A DNA stretch of 64,000 nt from Bacteroides oleiciplenus YIT 12058. Its GTDB lineage: Bacteria > Bacteroidota > Bacteroidia > Bacteroidales > Bacteroidaceae. Made by a program: the position numbers and the translations under genes. Location: NCBI RefSeq assembly GCF_000315485.1, contig NZ_JH992944.1, forward strand, positions 698,485 through 762,484. Direction: 5' to 3'. The notes under the pieces were generated by a model. It did no database searches and had not been told where the DNA came from. It worked only from the letters and a program-made list of their open reading frames with translations. Positions 1 through 7,750 of the stretch are shown piece by piece. Every line of letters starts with the position of its first letter. Position 1 is the first letter of the stretch.

Positions 1-359
1 TTATCCATTTGCGTACTGGCATGCAGAGGGATAGGCGGCAGGTTCAGACGGGTTATTCCCATATCCTGCACAATGAGTGCATCGACACCCGCACGATACA
101 AATCCCAAATCATAGCCTCCGTTTCCACCAGTTCCTCTTCTTTCAGAATCGTATTGACAGTAACATATATCCGAGCATTATACAAATGGGCATGCGCCAC
201 CAAAGTCGCTATATCTTCCAACGAATTACCGGCAGCCACACGTGCACCAAAGCGGGGTGCACCGATATATACCGCATCCGCACCATGATTGATAGCCTCG
301 ATACCACATTCCAGATTCTTGGCAGGTGCCAGTAGTTCTATCTTCCGTTGTTTAATCAT
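1..359 (-). CDS. U32 family peptidase, N-terminal part (cut by window edge)
   Basis: My translation of the minus strand from an ATG at 359 gives 119 residues with no stop before the window edge. It begins with IELLAPAKNLECGIEAI and continues HGADAVYIGAPRFGARV, the N-terminal TIM-barrel signature of the U32 (YhbU/RlhA/TrhP) family. Members act in rRNA or tRNA hydroxylation or, historically, as collagenase-like peptidases; the fragment does not show which subtype this is. Its ATG overlaps the metA stop codon as ATGA (356-359), so the two genes are very likely translationally coupled. The Cys-rich C-terminal region would lie outside the window. Confidence 0.85.
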   Translation of the reverse strand, partial: MIKQRKIELLAPAKNLECGIEAINHGADAVYIGAPRFGARVAAGNSLEDIATLVAHAHLYNARIYVTVNTILKEEELVETEAMIWDLYRAGVDALIVQDMGITRLNLPPIPLHASTQMD

Positions 360-1273
360 TTTATATCGTTGATATTATACGGAGTTTCCTGATATACAAA
401 GTAGTTCAGCCAATTGGAAAACAGCAAATTGGCATGAGCACGCCAGCGTACCATCACACCTTTGTCCAAATCATTATCCACATAATAATTACGAGGCACT
501 TCAATAGGCAGTCCTTTACCTAAATCTCTGCGATATTCTGTATCCAGTGTCAACGGAGAGTACTCCGAATGTCCGGTCACAAAGAATTCACGCCCGCCAC
601 GTGCCACAACAAGATGCACGCCTGCCTCTTCCGATTCGGAGAGCAAAGTCAGTTCCGGCACTTTCAGGATATCTTCTTTCCGCACTTCCGTATGGCGGCT
701 ATGTGGAACATAAAACACATCATCGAAGCCACGGAAAATGGCATGCAGCGGCTGCAACGGACGATGTTCGAAAATGCCGAACATCTTCTTATCCAATGCA
801 TGCTTGGGCACTCCATAATGATGATAAAGTCCGGCCTGTGCCGCCCAGCATATATAAAGGGTAGATGTGACGTGCGTACGCGCCCAGTCGAAGATTTCCA
901 TTATTTCGTCCCAGTAAGTCACTTCTTCAAAATCCAGTTGCTCTACCGGGGCACCGGTGATAATCATACCATCGTACTTCTCGCCACGCATCTGTTCAAA
1001 GTCTGTATAGAACGTCTGCATGTGTTCAACAGGCGTATTCTTAGATGTATGACTCTTGATTTTCATGAACGAGATTTCTACTTGAAGCGGGGTATTAGAG
1101 AGTAAACGCACAAGGTCTGTCTCCGTGGTAATCTTCAAAGGCATCAAGTTCAGGATAACGATGCGCAACGGACGGATGTCCTGTTGCGTGGCGCGCGAGT
1201 TGTCAATGACAAATATATTCTCTTCTTTCAGCAACTCTATCGCCGGCAGCTTATCAGGTAAATTTAATGGCAT
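356..1273 (-). CDS. metA: homoserine O-acyltransferase (MetA family), probably acetyl-CoA specific
   Basis: This enzyme acylates L-homoserine in methionine biosynthesis. The 305-residue protein matches the MetA family in length and motifs. The catalytic Cys142 lies in LYICWAAQAG, and His235 and Glu237 lie in FFVTGHSEYSP, the same numbering as the E. coli enzyme. Residue 111 is Glu (GAPVEQLDFEEV). In this family Glu111 is associated with acetyl-CoA use, whereas Gly111 in E. coli MetA goes with succinyl-CoA, so I infer an acetyltransferase. The ATG at 1273 lies about 30 nt downstream of a -7 element. The stop overlaps the start of the U32 gene. metF, the other methionine gene in the window, is 2.4 kb away on the opposite strand. 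Confidence 0.95.
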   Translation of the reverse strand: MPLNLPDKLPAIELLKEENIFVIDNSRATQQDIRPLRIVILNLMPLKITTETDLVRLLSNTPLQVEISFMKIKSHTSKNTPVEHMQTFYTDFEQMRGEKYDGMIITGAPVEQLDFEEVTYWDEIMEIFDWARTHVTSTLYICWAAQAGLYHHYGVPKHALDKKMFGIFEHRPLQPLHAIFRGFDDVFYVPHSRHTEVRKEDILKVPELTLLSESEEAGVHLVVARGGREFFVTGHSEYSPLTLDTEYRRDLGKGLPIEVPRNYYVDNDLDKGVMVRWRAHANLLFSNWLNYFVYQETPYNINDIK

Positions 1274-1302
1274 AAGTCCTCAGATTATCTTTAATTTGAC
1301 TA

Positions 1303-1310
1303 CAAAGGTA
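1303..1310 (-). promoter_or_regulatory. -7 promoter element for metA
   Basis: On the minus strand the sequence reads TACCTTTG, an exact match to the Bacteroidetes TAnnTTTG element, ending 29 nt before the metA ATG. No clear TTTG -33 box was found at the usual 19-21 nt spacing. The predicted leader is only about 25 nt, too short for a SAM riboswitch. Confidence 0.55.
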
Positions 1311-1425
1311 CGGATAATTTTGAAATCTCCCGCGAAAGAATGAAAATGTAGAGTAAAACCTGTTTATTTATCCTCTTCATACAAAGCATGATAAGTAAAA
1401 CTTTTAACATAAAAAGCACTTTCTA

Positions 1426-1456
1426 TTTTACATTCAAAAATATTATTTTACCTTTG
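1426..1456 (+). promoter_or_regulatory. promoter for fimbrillin-like lipoprotein gene
   Basis: The -33-like box TTTT (1426-1429) is followed after 19 nt by TACCTTTG (1449-1456), a full match to TAnnTTTG. Transcription would start near 1463, leaving a leader of about 210 nt before the ATG at 1673, unusually long for this window. Confidence 0.5.
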
Positions 1457-1672
1457 GCGTCCGTTAACGTTAATCAACGTTGAAGAACATAAAAGAAAGA
1501 ATAGAACCTGAATTCAAGCGTGACTTCAAGTAATTAGCATCCTAAAGCCGACAGACTTTTCCATACCAGTTATGGTCCTACTCAATCCCCCCAATATTCT
1601 GATGCATTGATTGCTTAGTAAAATTAAGTATTAATCCGGAATGCATACATACATTCCAATAACAAAACGACA

Positions 1673-3571
1673 ATGAATAGAAAAAGCAGCAAAAACAAGA
1701 GTTTGATGGCCCTATTGCTATGTACAATTCCGCTGTTTACAGCTTGTGTCAACGAAATTGAATCAGAGGATTCTTCCGGAACCGTCCCAATCAAGTTCTC
1801 CACAAAAGTCAGTAATACCAATACCCGTGTTACAGATACAGCATTTGAGAAAGGAGATAAGGTAGGATTGTATGCAATGCTACCTTCCACTTCAATCACA
1901 GAAAAACGCTATATAGACAATATATGGCTGGAATGTGGAGAAAATGAGATCTTTACTCCCGAAAAGACAGTGTTCTACCCCGCAGGAGATGCAACACTTG
2001 ACTTTATCAGCTATTATCCTTATCTGAAAACGGGAATTCCAATAGGTAAATCTACTATTCCCGTATCCACCCAAACCGATCAGAGCAAGGACGGTAATCG
2101 TGTCTTGTCTGACTTTTTAATAGCATCAGAAGAAGATATAGCAAGTAGTGAAGATGCAGTAGAGCTACAGTACAAGCATAAATTTACCAAGATAAAAATC
2201 ATAATCACTCCCGGTGCTGGAGAAGATGTTACAAAAATGTATAATGCCAAACCCAGAATTATAGCAACAGGCTTCAATACCAAAGCAGAATATGACACAA
2301 AGACAGATACTTTTATAAATCTTACTGAAGAAGCAGATATCATTCCTCATGGTGAGTGGAATATAACGAGTGGTAACTTAACAGGAAAAGAATTTATTAT
2401 CATACCACAAAAGATATCCCCTGATATACAATCGTTCACAATGGAATGGAATGGAAAAGTATACACCTGTCCGATGCCGGAAATAACCATGCAAGGAAGT
2501 ACGCAATGCCAAATAAAGATCACGGCTATGCAGGCCACAAGCCACACCCTTACCGGAATAGCCAGTAAAGTTGACGACTGGGTGAATGGGGAAAATAAAG
2601 ACACTGATAATAAAGGAGGTATCACAACCATCCGCCTCGCGGCATTATCTTTTTCCCAATCGAATGTATATAGGGTTTATCATGGAGGAAAGCCTATAGC
2701 AGAAGTCTGCAAAGAGTACTTGAAATCTGACCAAATCACTTCTAAAGCCATCGTTGTATATCCGGTCAAAGAAAACGAGCAAAGTGACCTGAGTCACGGC
2801 ACCGTTCTACAACTACAGGACGAGAAAGAAGCAATAAATGGTGGAATAATAAGCTGGGATATCAATAAAAACACTTTCAATTATACAGAAGGTAGTTCCC
2901 AAATCATTAATAAGGTCTATCTCAATGCGGAAGGTGCTATTCTATTAGAAAAACCGGAGAATCCTATCAGCATAGATATTGTCAGCCATACCATCAGAGA
3001 CATACGTAATGGAAACACCTGTGAGTATCCAATCGTAAAAGTTGGTACACAGTACTGGATGGGAGAAGATTTACATGCAACAGCATATAGGGATGGTACT
3101 ACCTTAAGCAAACAAACAAATTTGGGGAAAGGGGAGAGTTACTTCAAGCCCAAAGATTATGAAGCTTATTTCTATAATGGCGAAGCCGTACTTAAAAACA
3201 ATTTAGCACCAACAGGATGGAAAATTCCCAATACGAATGATTGGCAGTCTTTAAAAGCTTATATAGGAAATGATGCCTCTTTAATAAAAGCCGGAGATTG
3301 GGAAGCATCAACAGAAGGCAAACCCGCTTGCCCGGCTTCCAATCTGACAGACTTTGCTGTATATCCGGTAGGTATGTGGGGTGATGGACAGCATTTGCTT
3401 AAAAACAAATTAGTCGGTTACTGGACATTGAACAATGAAGATGGTAGTAGTAGTATACCAGAACAAACTGTTTTCTTCACCGGAAGTAGTAACTTATGTG
3501 ACTCAGGCAATACCCTCGTTTCGAAAGCAAGTTATTATAAAGCCCTTTCGATACGCTGTATAAAAGAATAG
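1673..3571 (+). CDS. fimbrillin-like lipoprotein with C-terminal FISUMP-type domain
   Basis: A 632-residue predicted surface lipoprotein. Residues 1-24 form a signal peptide with a lipobox ending in FTAC, Cys25 being the acylated residue. The following region resembles Bacteroidales fimbrillin-family proteins: a KFSTKVSNTNTRV segment, then FEKGDKVGLYA, then FYPAGDATLDFISYYPY. From about residue 450 the sequence changes to VGTQYWMGEDLHATAYRDG, followed by NDWQSLKAYIG and a closing LSIRCIKE, features of the FISUMP (Fibrobacter succinogenes major paralogous) domain. A role in adhesion or as a minor or tip fimbrial subunit is inference only. There are no fimbrial assembly genes beside it and it stands alone between metA and metF. 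It appears more AT-rich than its neighbours, which would suit a variable accessory gene. Confidence 0.75.
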   Translation: MNRKSSKNKSLMALLLCTIPLFTACVNEIESEDSSGTVPIKFSTKVSNTNTRVTDTAFEKGDKVGLYAMLPSTSITEKRYIDNIWLECGENEIFTPEKTVFYPAGDATLDFISYYPYLKTGIPIGKSTIPVSTQTDQSKDGNRVLSDFLIASEEDIASSEDAVELQYKHKFTKIKIIITPGAGEDVTKMYNAKPRIIATGFNTKAEYDTKTDTFINLTEEADIIPHGEWNITSGNLTGKEFIIIPQKISPDIQSFTMEWNGKVYTCPMPEITMQGSTQCQIKITAMQATSHTLTGIASKVDDWVNGENKDTDNKGGITTIRLAALSFSQSNVYRVYHGGKPIAEVCKEYLKSDQITSKAIVVYPVKENEQSDLSHGTVLQLQDEKEAINGGIISWDINKNTFNYTEGSSQIINKVYLNAEGAILLEKPENPISIDIVSHTIRDIRNGNTCEYPIVKVGTQYWMGEDLHATAYRDGTTLSKQTNLGKGESYFKPKDYEAYFYNGEAVLKNNLAPTGWKIPNTNDWQSLKAYIGNDASLIKAGDWEASTEGKPACPASNLTDFAVYPVGMWGDGQHLLKNKLVGYWTLNNEDGSSSIPEQTVFFTGSSNLCDSGNTLVSKASYYKALSIRCIKE

Positions 3572-3605
3572 CCGGATAAAAAAAGCATATCTCATTTCTT
3601 TTTCG

Positions 3606-3613
3606 TATTTTTG
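3606..3613 (+). promoter_or_regulatory. -7 promoter element for metF
   Basis: TATTTTTG matches TAnnTTTG and lies about 50 nt before the metF ATG. No convincing -33 box was seen at the usual spacing. Confidence 0.4.
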
Positions 3614-3664
3614 TTCCCAATGTACAAATAGTTTTGTTCACCGAACAGAGACAACGAAAAAGAA

Positions 3665-4618
3665 ATGAGAATTATCGACCTGATACACAGCAATGAGAAG
3701 ACAGCTTTCTCCTTTGAAATACTGCCACCGCTGAAAGGCACAGGCATCGAAAAGCTGTACGAAACCATAGATACTTTACGGGAATTTGACCCTAAATACA
3801 TCAATATTACCACGCATCGCAGCGAATATGTATACAAAGACCTGGGCAATGGTTTGTTTCAGCGCAATCGCTTACGCCGTCGTCCGGGAACTGTTGCCGT
3901 AGCCGGTGCTATCCAGAATAAATACAATATCACCGTAGTACCGCATCTTCTTTGCAGTGGTTTCACTCGTGAAGAAACGGAATATGTACTGCTTGACTTA
4001 CAATTCCTTGGCATCACAGACCTACTTGTATTGCGTGGAGATAAGGCAAAACACGAATCAGTATTTACTCCCGAAGGCGACGGCTATCACCACGCCATCG
4101 AATTACAGGAACAAATCAACAATTTCAATAAAGGCATCTTCGTAGATGGCTCGGAAATGAAAGTAACGAATACACCATTTTCTTATGGTGTGGCGTGTTA
4201 TCCTGAGAAACATGAAGAAGCACCCAATATTGATACTGATATTCATTGGTTAAAACAAAAAATGGAAGCAGGGGCAGAGTATGCTGTCACACAGCTTTTC
4301 TATGATAATCGAAAATATTTTGACTTCGTGGAACGTGCACAGAAAGCAGGCGTTACTATCCCCATTATTCCTGGCATCAAACCATTCAAGAAGATGTCAC
4401 AAATCAGTATGATCCCCAAGACTTTTAAGGTAGATCTACCCGAGGAATTGGCGCGTGAAGCAATGAAATGCAAGACGGATGAAGAGGCCAAACAAGTGGG
4501 TATTGAATGGTGTGTACAGCAATGCAAAGAATTAGTGGGACATGGGGTGCCCAGCATCCACTTCTACTCCATTGGGGCTGTAGACAGTATAAAAGAAGTT
4601 GCAAAGCAGGTCTACTAG
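3665..4618 (+). CDS. metF: methylenetetrahydrofolate reductase
   Basis: Reduces 5,10-methylene-THF to 5-methyl-THF, the methyl donor for methionine synthesis; FAD-dependent and cytosolic. The 317-residue length is normal for bacterial MetF. Recognisable motifs are FSFEILPPLKG near residue 15, with Glu18 in the place of the catalytic glutamate, NITTHRSEYVYKD, the LLVLRGDKA segment of the FAD/folate-binding barrel, AEYAVTQLFYDN and PIIPGIKPF. It follows the fimbrillin-like gene in the same direction but has its own -7 element. The gene after it, holB, starts 75 nt downstream and is functionally unrelated. Confidence 0.96.
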   Translation: MRIIDLIHSNEKTAFSFEILPPLKGTGIEKLYETIDTLREFDPKYINITTHRSEYVYKDLGNGLFQRNRLRRRPGTVAVAGAIQNKYNITVVPHLLCSGFTREETEYVLLDLQFLGITDLLVLRGDKAKHESVFTPEGDGYHHAIELQEQINNFNKGIFVDGSEMKVTNTPFSYGVACYPEKHEEAPNIDTDIHWLKQKMEAGAEYAVTQLFYDNRKYFDFVERAQKAGVTIPIIPGIKPFKKMSQISMIPKTFKVDLPEELAREAMKCKTDEEAKQVGIEWCVQQCKELVGHGVPSIHFYSIGAVDSIKEVAKQVY

Positions 4619-4693
4619 GAAAAGTTGAAAATGGATAAGTTGAGAGTTGAAGTAATTCAATCGTTAATCAATAACTAAATCGTAAATAATATC

Positions 4694-5812
4694 GTGTTTT
4701 TCAAAGATGTAATAGGACAGGAAGCCGCAAAAGAGCGATTAAGGCAAGAAGTGCGAGAAGGACGTATTCCTCATGCACAACTATTTTGCGGCCCATCGGG
4801 AGTAGGAAAACTTCCATTGGCAATGGCCTATGCACGTTACATCTGCTGCCCGAATCGCACTGAAACAGATGCTTGCGGCACCTGCCCTTCTTGTGTCAAA
4901 TGGAACAAACTGGTACATCCTGATGTACATTTTGTCTTCCCCATCGTAAAAAAAGGAAAGAAGGAAGTTTGTAATGACTATATAGCCGACTGGCGGCATT
5001 TGGTATTGAGTAGTCCTTATTTCAGTCTCAACCACTGGCTCAATGAGATGGACGCCGAAAACGGGCAAGCCATCATCTACGCAAAGGAAAGCGATGAAAT
5101 TGTACGAAAACTCAGTTTGAAGTCAAGCGAAGGCGGATACAAAGTCACTATCGTATGGCTGCCGGAAAAAATGCATGCAGTCTGCGCCAACAAATTATTG
5201 AAACTTCTGGAAGAGCCACCTGAAAAGACAGTATTCCTATTGATATCCGAGACTCCTGAGATGATTTTACCAACTATCCTAAGCCGTACACAACGTTTCA
5301 ATATCCGCAAGATAGAAGAAACAGACATAGCCAATGCTTTGCAACAGAAATATGGTGTACGACCCAACGATAGTTTCACCTTGGCACATCTGGCCAATGG
5401 TGACTTTATCAAAGCATTGGAAACTATTCATCTGAATGAGGAAAATGAACTATTCTTCGAACTATTTGTCAGCCTCATGCGTCTATCCTATCAACGAAAA
5501 ATACGGGAAATGAAGCAATGGAGCGAACAACTCGCAAGCATAGGGCGCGAACGGCAAAAGAATTTTCTGGCATATGCCCAACGCATGATACGCGAAAATT
5601 TCATCTACAATCTGCACAGCAAGGAGATGAACTACATGACTTTGCCCGAGCAGAATTTTGCCACCCGCTTTGCTCCCTTTATCAATGAACGGAATGTGAT
5701 AGGAATGATGGAAGAATTGAGTGAAGCACAAATACACATTGAGCAGAACGTAAATGCCCGGATGGTATTCTTTGATTTTTCATTGAAAATGATTGTTCTA
5801 CTTAAACAGTAG
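4694..5812 (+). CDS. holB: DNA polymerase III delta-prime subunit
   Basis: Clamp-loader subunit that helps place the sliding clamp on DNA. The 372-residue AAA+ protein opens with FKDVIGQEAAKERL and RIPHAQLFCGPSGVGK. The Walker A lysine (Lys39) is followed by Leu instead of Ser/Thr, suggesting weak or no ATP hydrolysis, as expected for delta-prime. Five cysteines at about residues 51, 52, 61, 64 and 67 (CCPNRTETDACGTCPSC) form the expected zinc module. ILSRTQRF corresponds to the SRC arginine-finger motif, with Thr for Cys. The start is GTG; no in-frame ATG was found nearby upstream. It is followed by ricT, the order also known in Bacillus (holB-yaaT). Confidence 0.93.
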   Translation: MFFKDVIGQEAAKERLRQEVREGRIPHAQLFCGPSGVGKLPLAMAYARYICCPNRTETDACGTCPSCVKWNKLVHPDVHFVFPIVKKGKKEVCNDYIADWRHLVLSSPYFSLNHWLNEMDAENGQAIIYAKESDEIVRKLSLKSSEGGYKVTIVWLPEKMHAVCANKLLKLLEEPPEKTVFLLISETPEMILPTILSRTQRFNIRKIEETDIANALQQKYGVRPNDSFTLAHLANGDFIKALETIHLNEENELFFELFVSLMRLSYQRKIREMKQWSEQLASIGRERQKNFLAYAQRMIRENFIYNLHSKEMNYMTLPEQNFATRFAPFINERNVIGMMEELSEAQIHIEQNVNARMVFFDFSLKMIVLLKQ

Positions 5813-5856
5813 AAACCAGATATATAATTGTAAATAGCTAAATCATAAATAAAAAA

Positions 5857-7287
5857 ATGGATTTTAAACTACATAACGGAAGTGGAGGTCTCTGTTGCAA
5901 AAGTTGTTGCAGACAGGACAAGCAATTGAACACCTACGACTGGTTAGCTGATATCCCCGGAAACGGAGAAGAAAGCGACATGGTGGAGGTGCAATTCAAG
6001 AATACCCGTAAAGGTTATTTCCGCAACAGCAACCATATCCCCCTTGAAAAAGGAGACATCGTAGCTGTAGAAGCCACCCCGGGACATGACATTGGCGTGG
6101 TAACCTTGACCGGACGACTCGTTCCGCTACAAATGAGGAAAGCAAATATCAAATCCGAAGCTGACATCAAACGTATCTACCGCAAGGCAAAACAAGTAGA
6201 TATGGACAAGTACAACGAGGCCAAAGACCGCGAGCACAGTACGATGATACGTGCCCGCCAGATTGCCCTCAATCTGAACCTCAATATGAAAATCGGTGAT
6301 GTGGAATATCAGGGAGACGGTAATAAAGCAATCTTCTATTATATTGCTGACGAACGCGTGGACTTCCGCCAGCTTATCAAAGTACTGGCTGACGCTTTCC
6401 ATGTACGCATTGAGATGAAACAAATAGGTGCGCGCCAGGAAGCCGGACGTATCGGAGGTATTGGTCCCTGTGGACGTGAACTTTGTTGTGCAACCTGGAT
6501 GACTTCCTTCGTATCGGTATCTACAAGTGCGGCACGTTATCAAGATATTTCCCTCAATCCTCAAAAGCTGGCAGGACAATGTGCCAAACTGAAATGTTGT
6601 CTCAACTATGAAGTAGATTGCTACGTAGAAGCTCAGAAACGCCTTCCTTCCAGAGAAATTGAACTGGAAACCAAAGATGGTACATTCTATTTCTTCAAAG
6701 CAGACATTCTCAGCAACCAGATAACCTACTCTACTGACAAAAACATTCCTGCCAATCTGGTTACCATCAGCGGCAAGCGCGCGTTCGAAATCATCGGCAT
6801 GAATAAGCGGGGTACTAAACCTGACAGCCTTATAGAAGAGACACGCCGTGTAGAACCTAAAAAACCAGTAGACTTACTGGAACAAGAAAGTCTGACCCGG
6901 TTCGACCGTAGCCGCAAGGCAAAAAACGGTGGAGAGAATAACGGTGGTGGAAACGGTAATAATAACCGCAAGAAAAAGAAAAAAGGAAATCCTAACCAAC
7001 CAGCGGAACAACAACCCAGGCAACGTCCGCAAAATGACTTCAAACCCCAAAATGGTACCAAACCTCAGAGCGACCAGCCCAGGCAGCAAGGTGATCAACC
7101 TAAACCGCAAAGAGACCGGCAGCAAGGAGATCAGCCCAGACGTAATAAGCCACCAAGGAACAATCGTGAACGGGGCGACGGACAACGCGAGAACGGTCAG
7201 CGCAATGATAAAGGTACCAGACCAAATAATCCACCTAGACAACAAGGAGAGAAACCAGCCGGAAATGAAAAACCTGCTCAAGCATAA
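5857..7287 (+). CDS. ricT: RicT/YaaT-like PSP1-domain protein with long disordered tail
   Basis: PSP1-domain protein of the RicT (YaaT) family, which in Bacillus is part of a Fe-S-containing complex affecting RNA processing and phosphorelay; its role in Bacteroidetes is not settled. The 476-residue protein has an N-terminal Cys cluster (GLCCKSCC, Cys13/14/17/18) and the PSP1 core with GPCGRELCCATWM near residue 205 and KLKCCLNYEVDCY near 245. The last 130 or so residues are low-complexity Asn, Gln, Arg, Lys and Pro, including GGENNGGGNGNNNRKKKKK, likely disordered and possibly nucleic-acid binding. Its 3' end overlaps the gldH start by 23 bp. Confidence 0.9.
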   Translation: MDFKLHNGSGGLCCKSCCRQDKQLNTYDWLADIPGNGEESDMVEVQFKNTRKGYFRNSNHIPLEKGDIVAVEATPGHDIGVVTLTGRLVPLQMRKANIKSEADIKRIYRKAKQVDMDKYNEAKDREHSTMIRARQIALNLNLNMKIGDVEYQGDGNKAIFYYIADERVDFRQLIKVLADAFHVRIEMKQIGARQEAGRIGGIGPCGRELCCATWMTSFVSVSTSAARYQDISLNPQKLAGQCAKLKCCLNYEVDCYVEAQKRLPSREIELETKDGTFYFFKADILSNQITYSTDKNIPANLVTISGKRAFEIIGMNKRGTKPDSLIEETRRVEPKKPVDLLEQESLTRFDRSRKAKNGGENNGGGNGNNNRKKKKKGNPNQPAEQQPRQRPQNDFKPQNGTKPQSDQPRQQGDQPKPQRDRQQGDQPRRNKPPRNNRERGDGQRENGQRNDKGTRPNNPPRQQGEKPAGNEKPAQA

Positions 7288-7750
7288 GACGGTTCTCCGA
7301 AAGAGTTTGATACTGCTGTTTGCCGCAAGCTTCTGTATGGCTTGCGACGAACAGACAGTCTATCATACCTTTCAATCCCTGCCCGCGAAAGGGTGGCAGA
7401 GGAAAGATACACTATTCTTCAATGCCATGGTTCCAGACTCCGCTACGCTCTACAACGTATCCGTAGAAGTCAGAAACCGGAACAATTATCCTTATCAGAA
7501 CCTACCTCTTCTTATTTATTACGACAGCCCGGAAGCCCAGAACATCAAAAGGGACACATTAGAACTGAAACTTGCTGACAGTGCAGGAATCTGGCTAGGT
7601 GACGGTTGGGGTGGATTATATCAGTCAACCCTCTCCGCAGGACGCATTCGTATAGGAAAAGCCGGAGAATACCGCTTTAAAATCACACACCTCCTGCCGG
7701 ACGAAGTTCTCCCCGGCATCAATGACATAGGAATTAAATTAAAACGCTGA
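7265..7750 (+). CDS. gldH: GldH-like lipoprotein
   Basis: A 161-residue lipoprotein of the GldH family, first defined by gliding-motility mutants in Flavobacterium but present in non-gliding Bacteroidetes, where its function is unclear. I place the start at the ATG at 7265, inside the end of ricT, because it gives a signal peptide and a lipobox ending SFCMAC (Cys27). Further motifs are VYHTFQSLPAKGWQRKDTL and LADSAGIWLGDGWGGLYQS. The reading frame stays open far upstream, but that part is the shadow of ricT's low-complexity tail. The 3' end overlaps the rodA 3' end by 12 bp in convergent orientation, leaving no room for a terminator. Confidence 0.88.
   Translation: MKNLLKHKTVLRKSLILLFAASFCMACDEQTVYHTFQSLPAKGWQRKDTLFFNAMVPDSATLYNVSVEVRNRNNYPYQNLPLLIYYDSPEAQNIKRDTLELKLADSAGIWLGDGWGGLYQSTLSAGRIRIGKAGEYRFKITHLLPDEVLPGINDIGIKLKR

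Larger units (their letters stand above)
1274..1672. other. divergent intergenic region, metA / fimbrillin-like gene
   Basis: This 399-nt gene-free stretch separates two divergent genes. It holds the metA -7 element (1303-1310), a plus-strand promoter candidate (1426-1456) and an apparent leader of about 200 nt for the downstream lipoprotein gene. The leader contains AACGTT-rich sequence near 1465-1485 and a small inverted repeat, GGAATG (1638-1643) and CATTCC (1652-1657), about 15 nt before the ATG. I see no coding potential or RNA gene in it. Confidence 0.6.

Noticed and set aside
1274..1310. SAM riboswitch before metA (and at 3614-3664 before metF)
   Set aside because: Predicted leaders are about 25 and 45 nt and show no conserved aptamer-like pairing.
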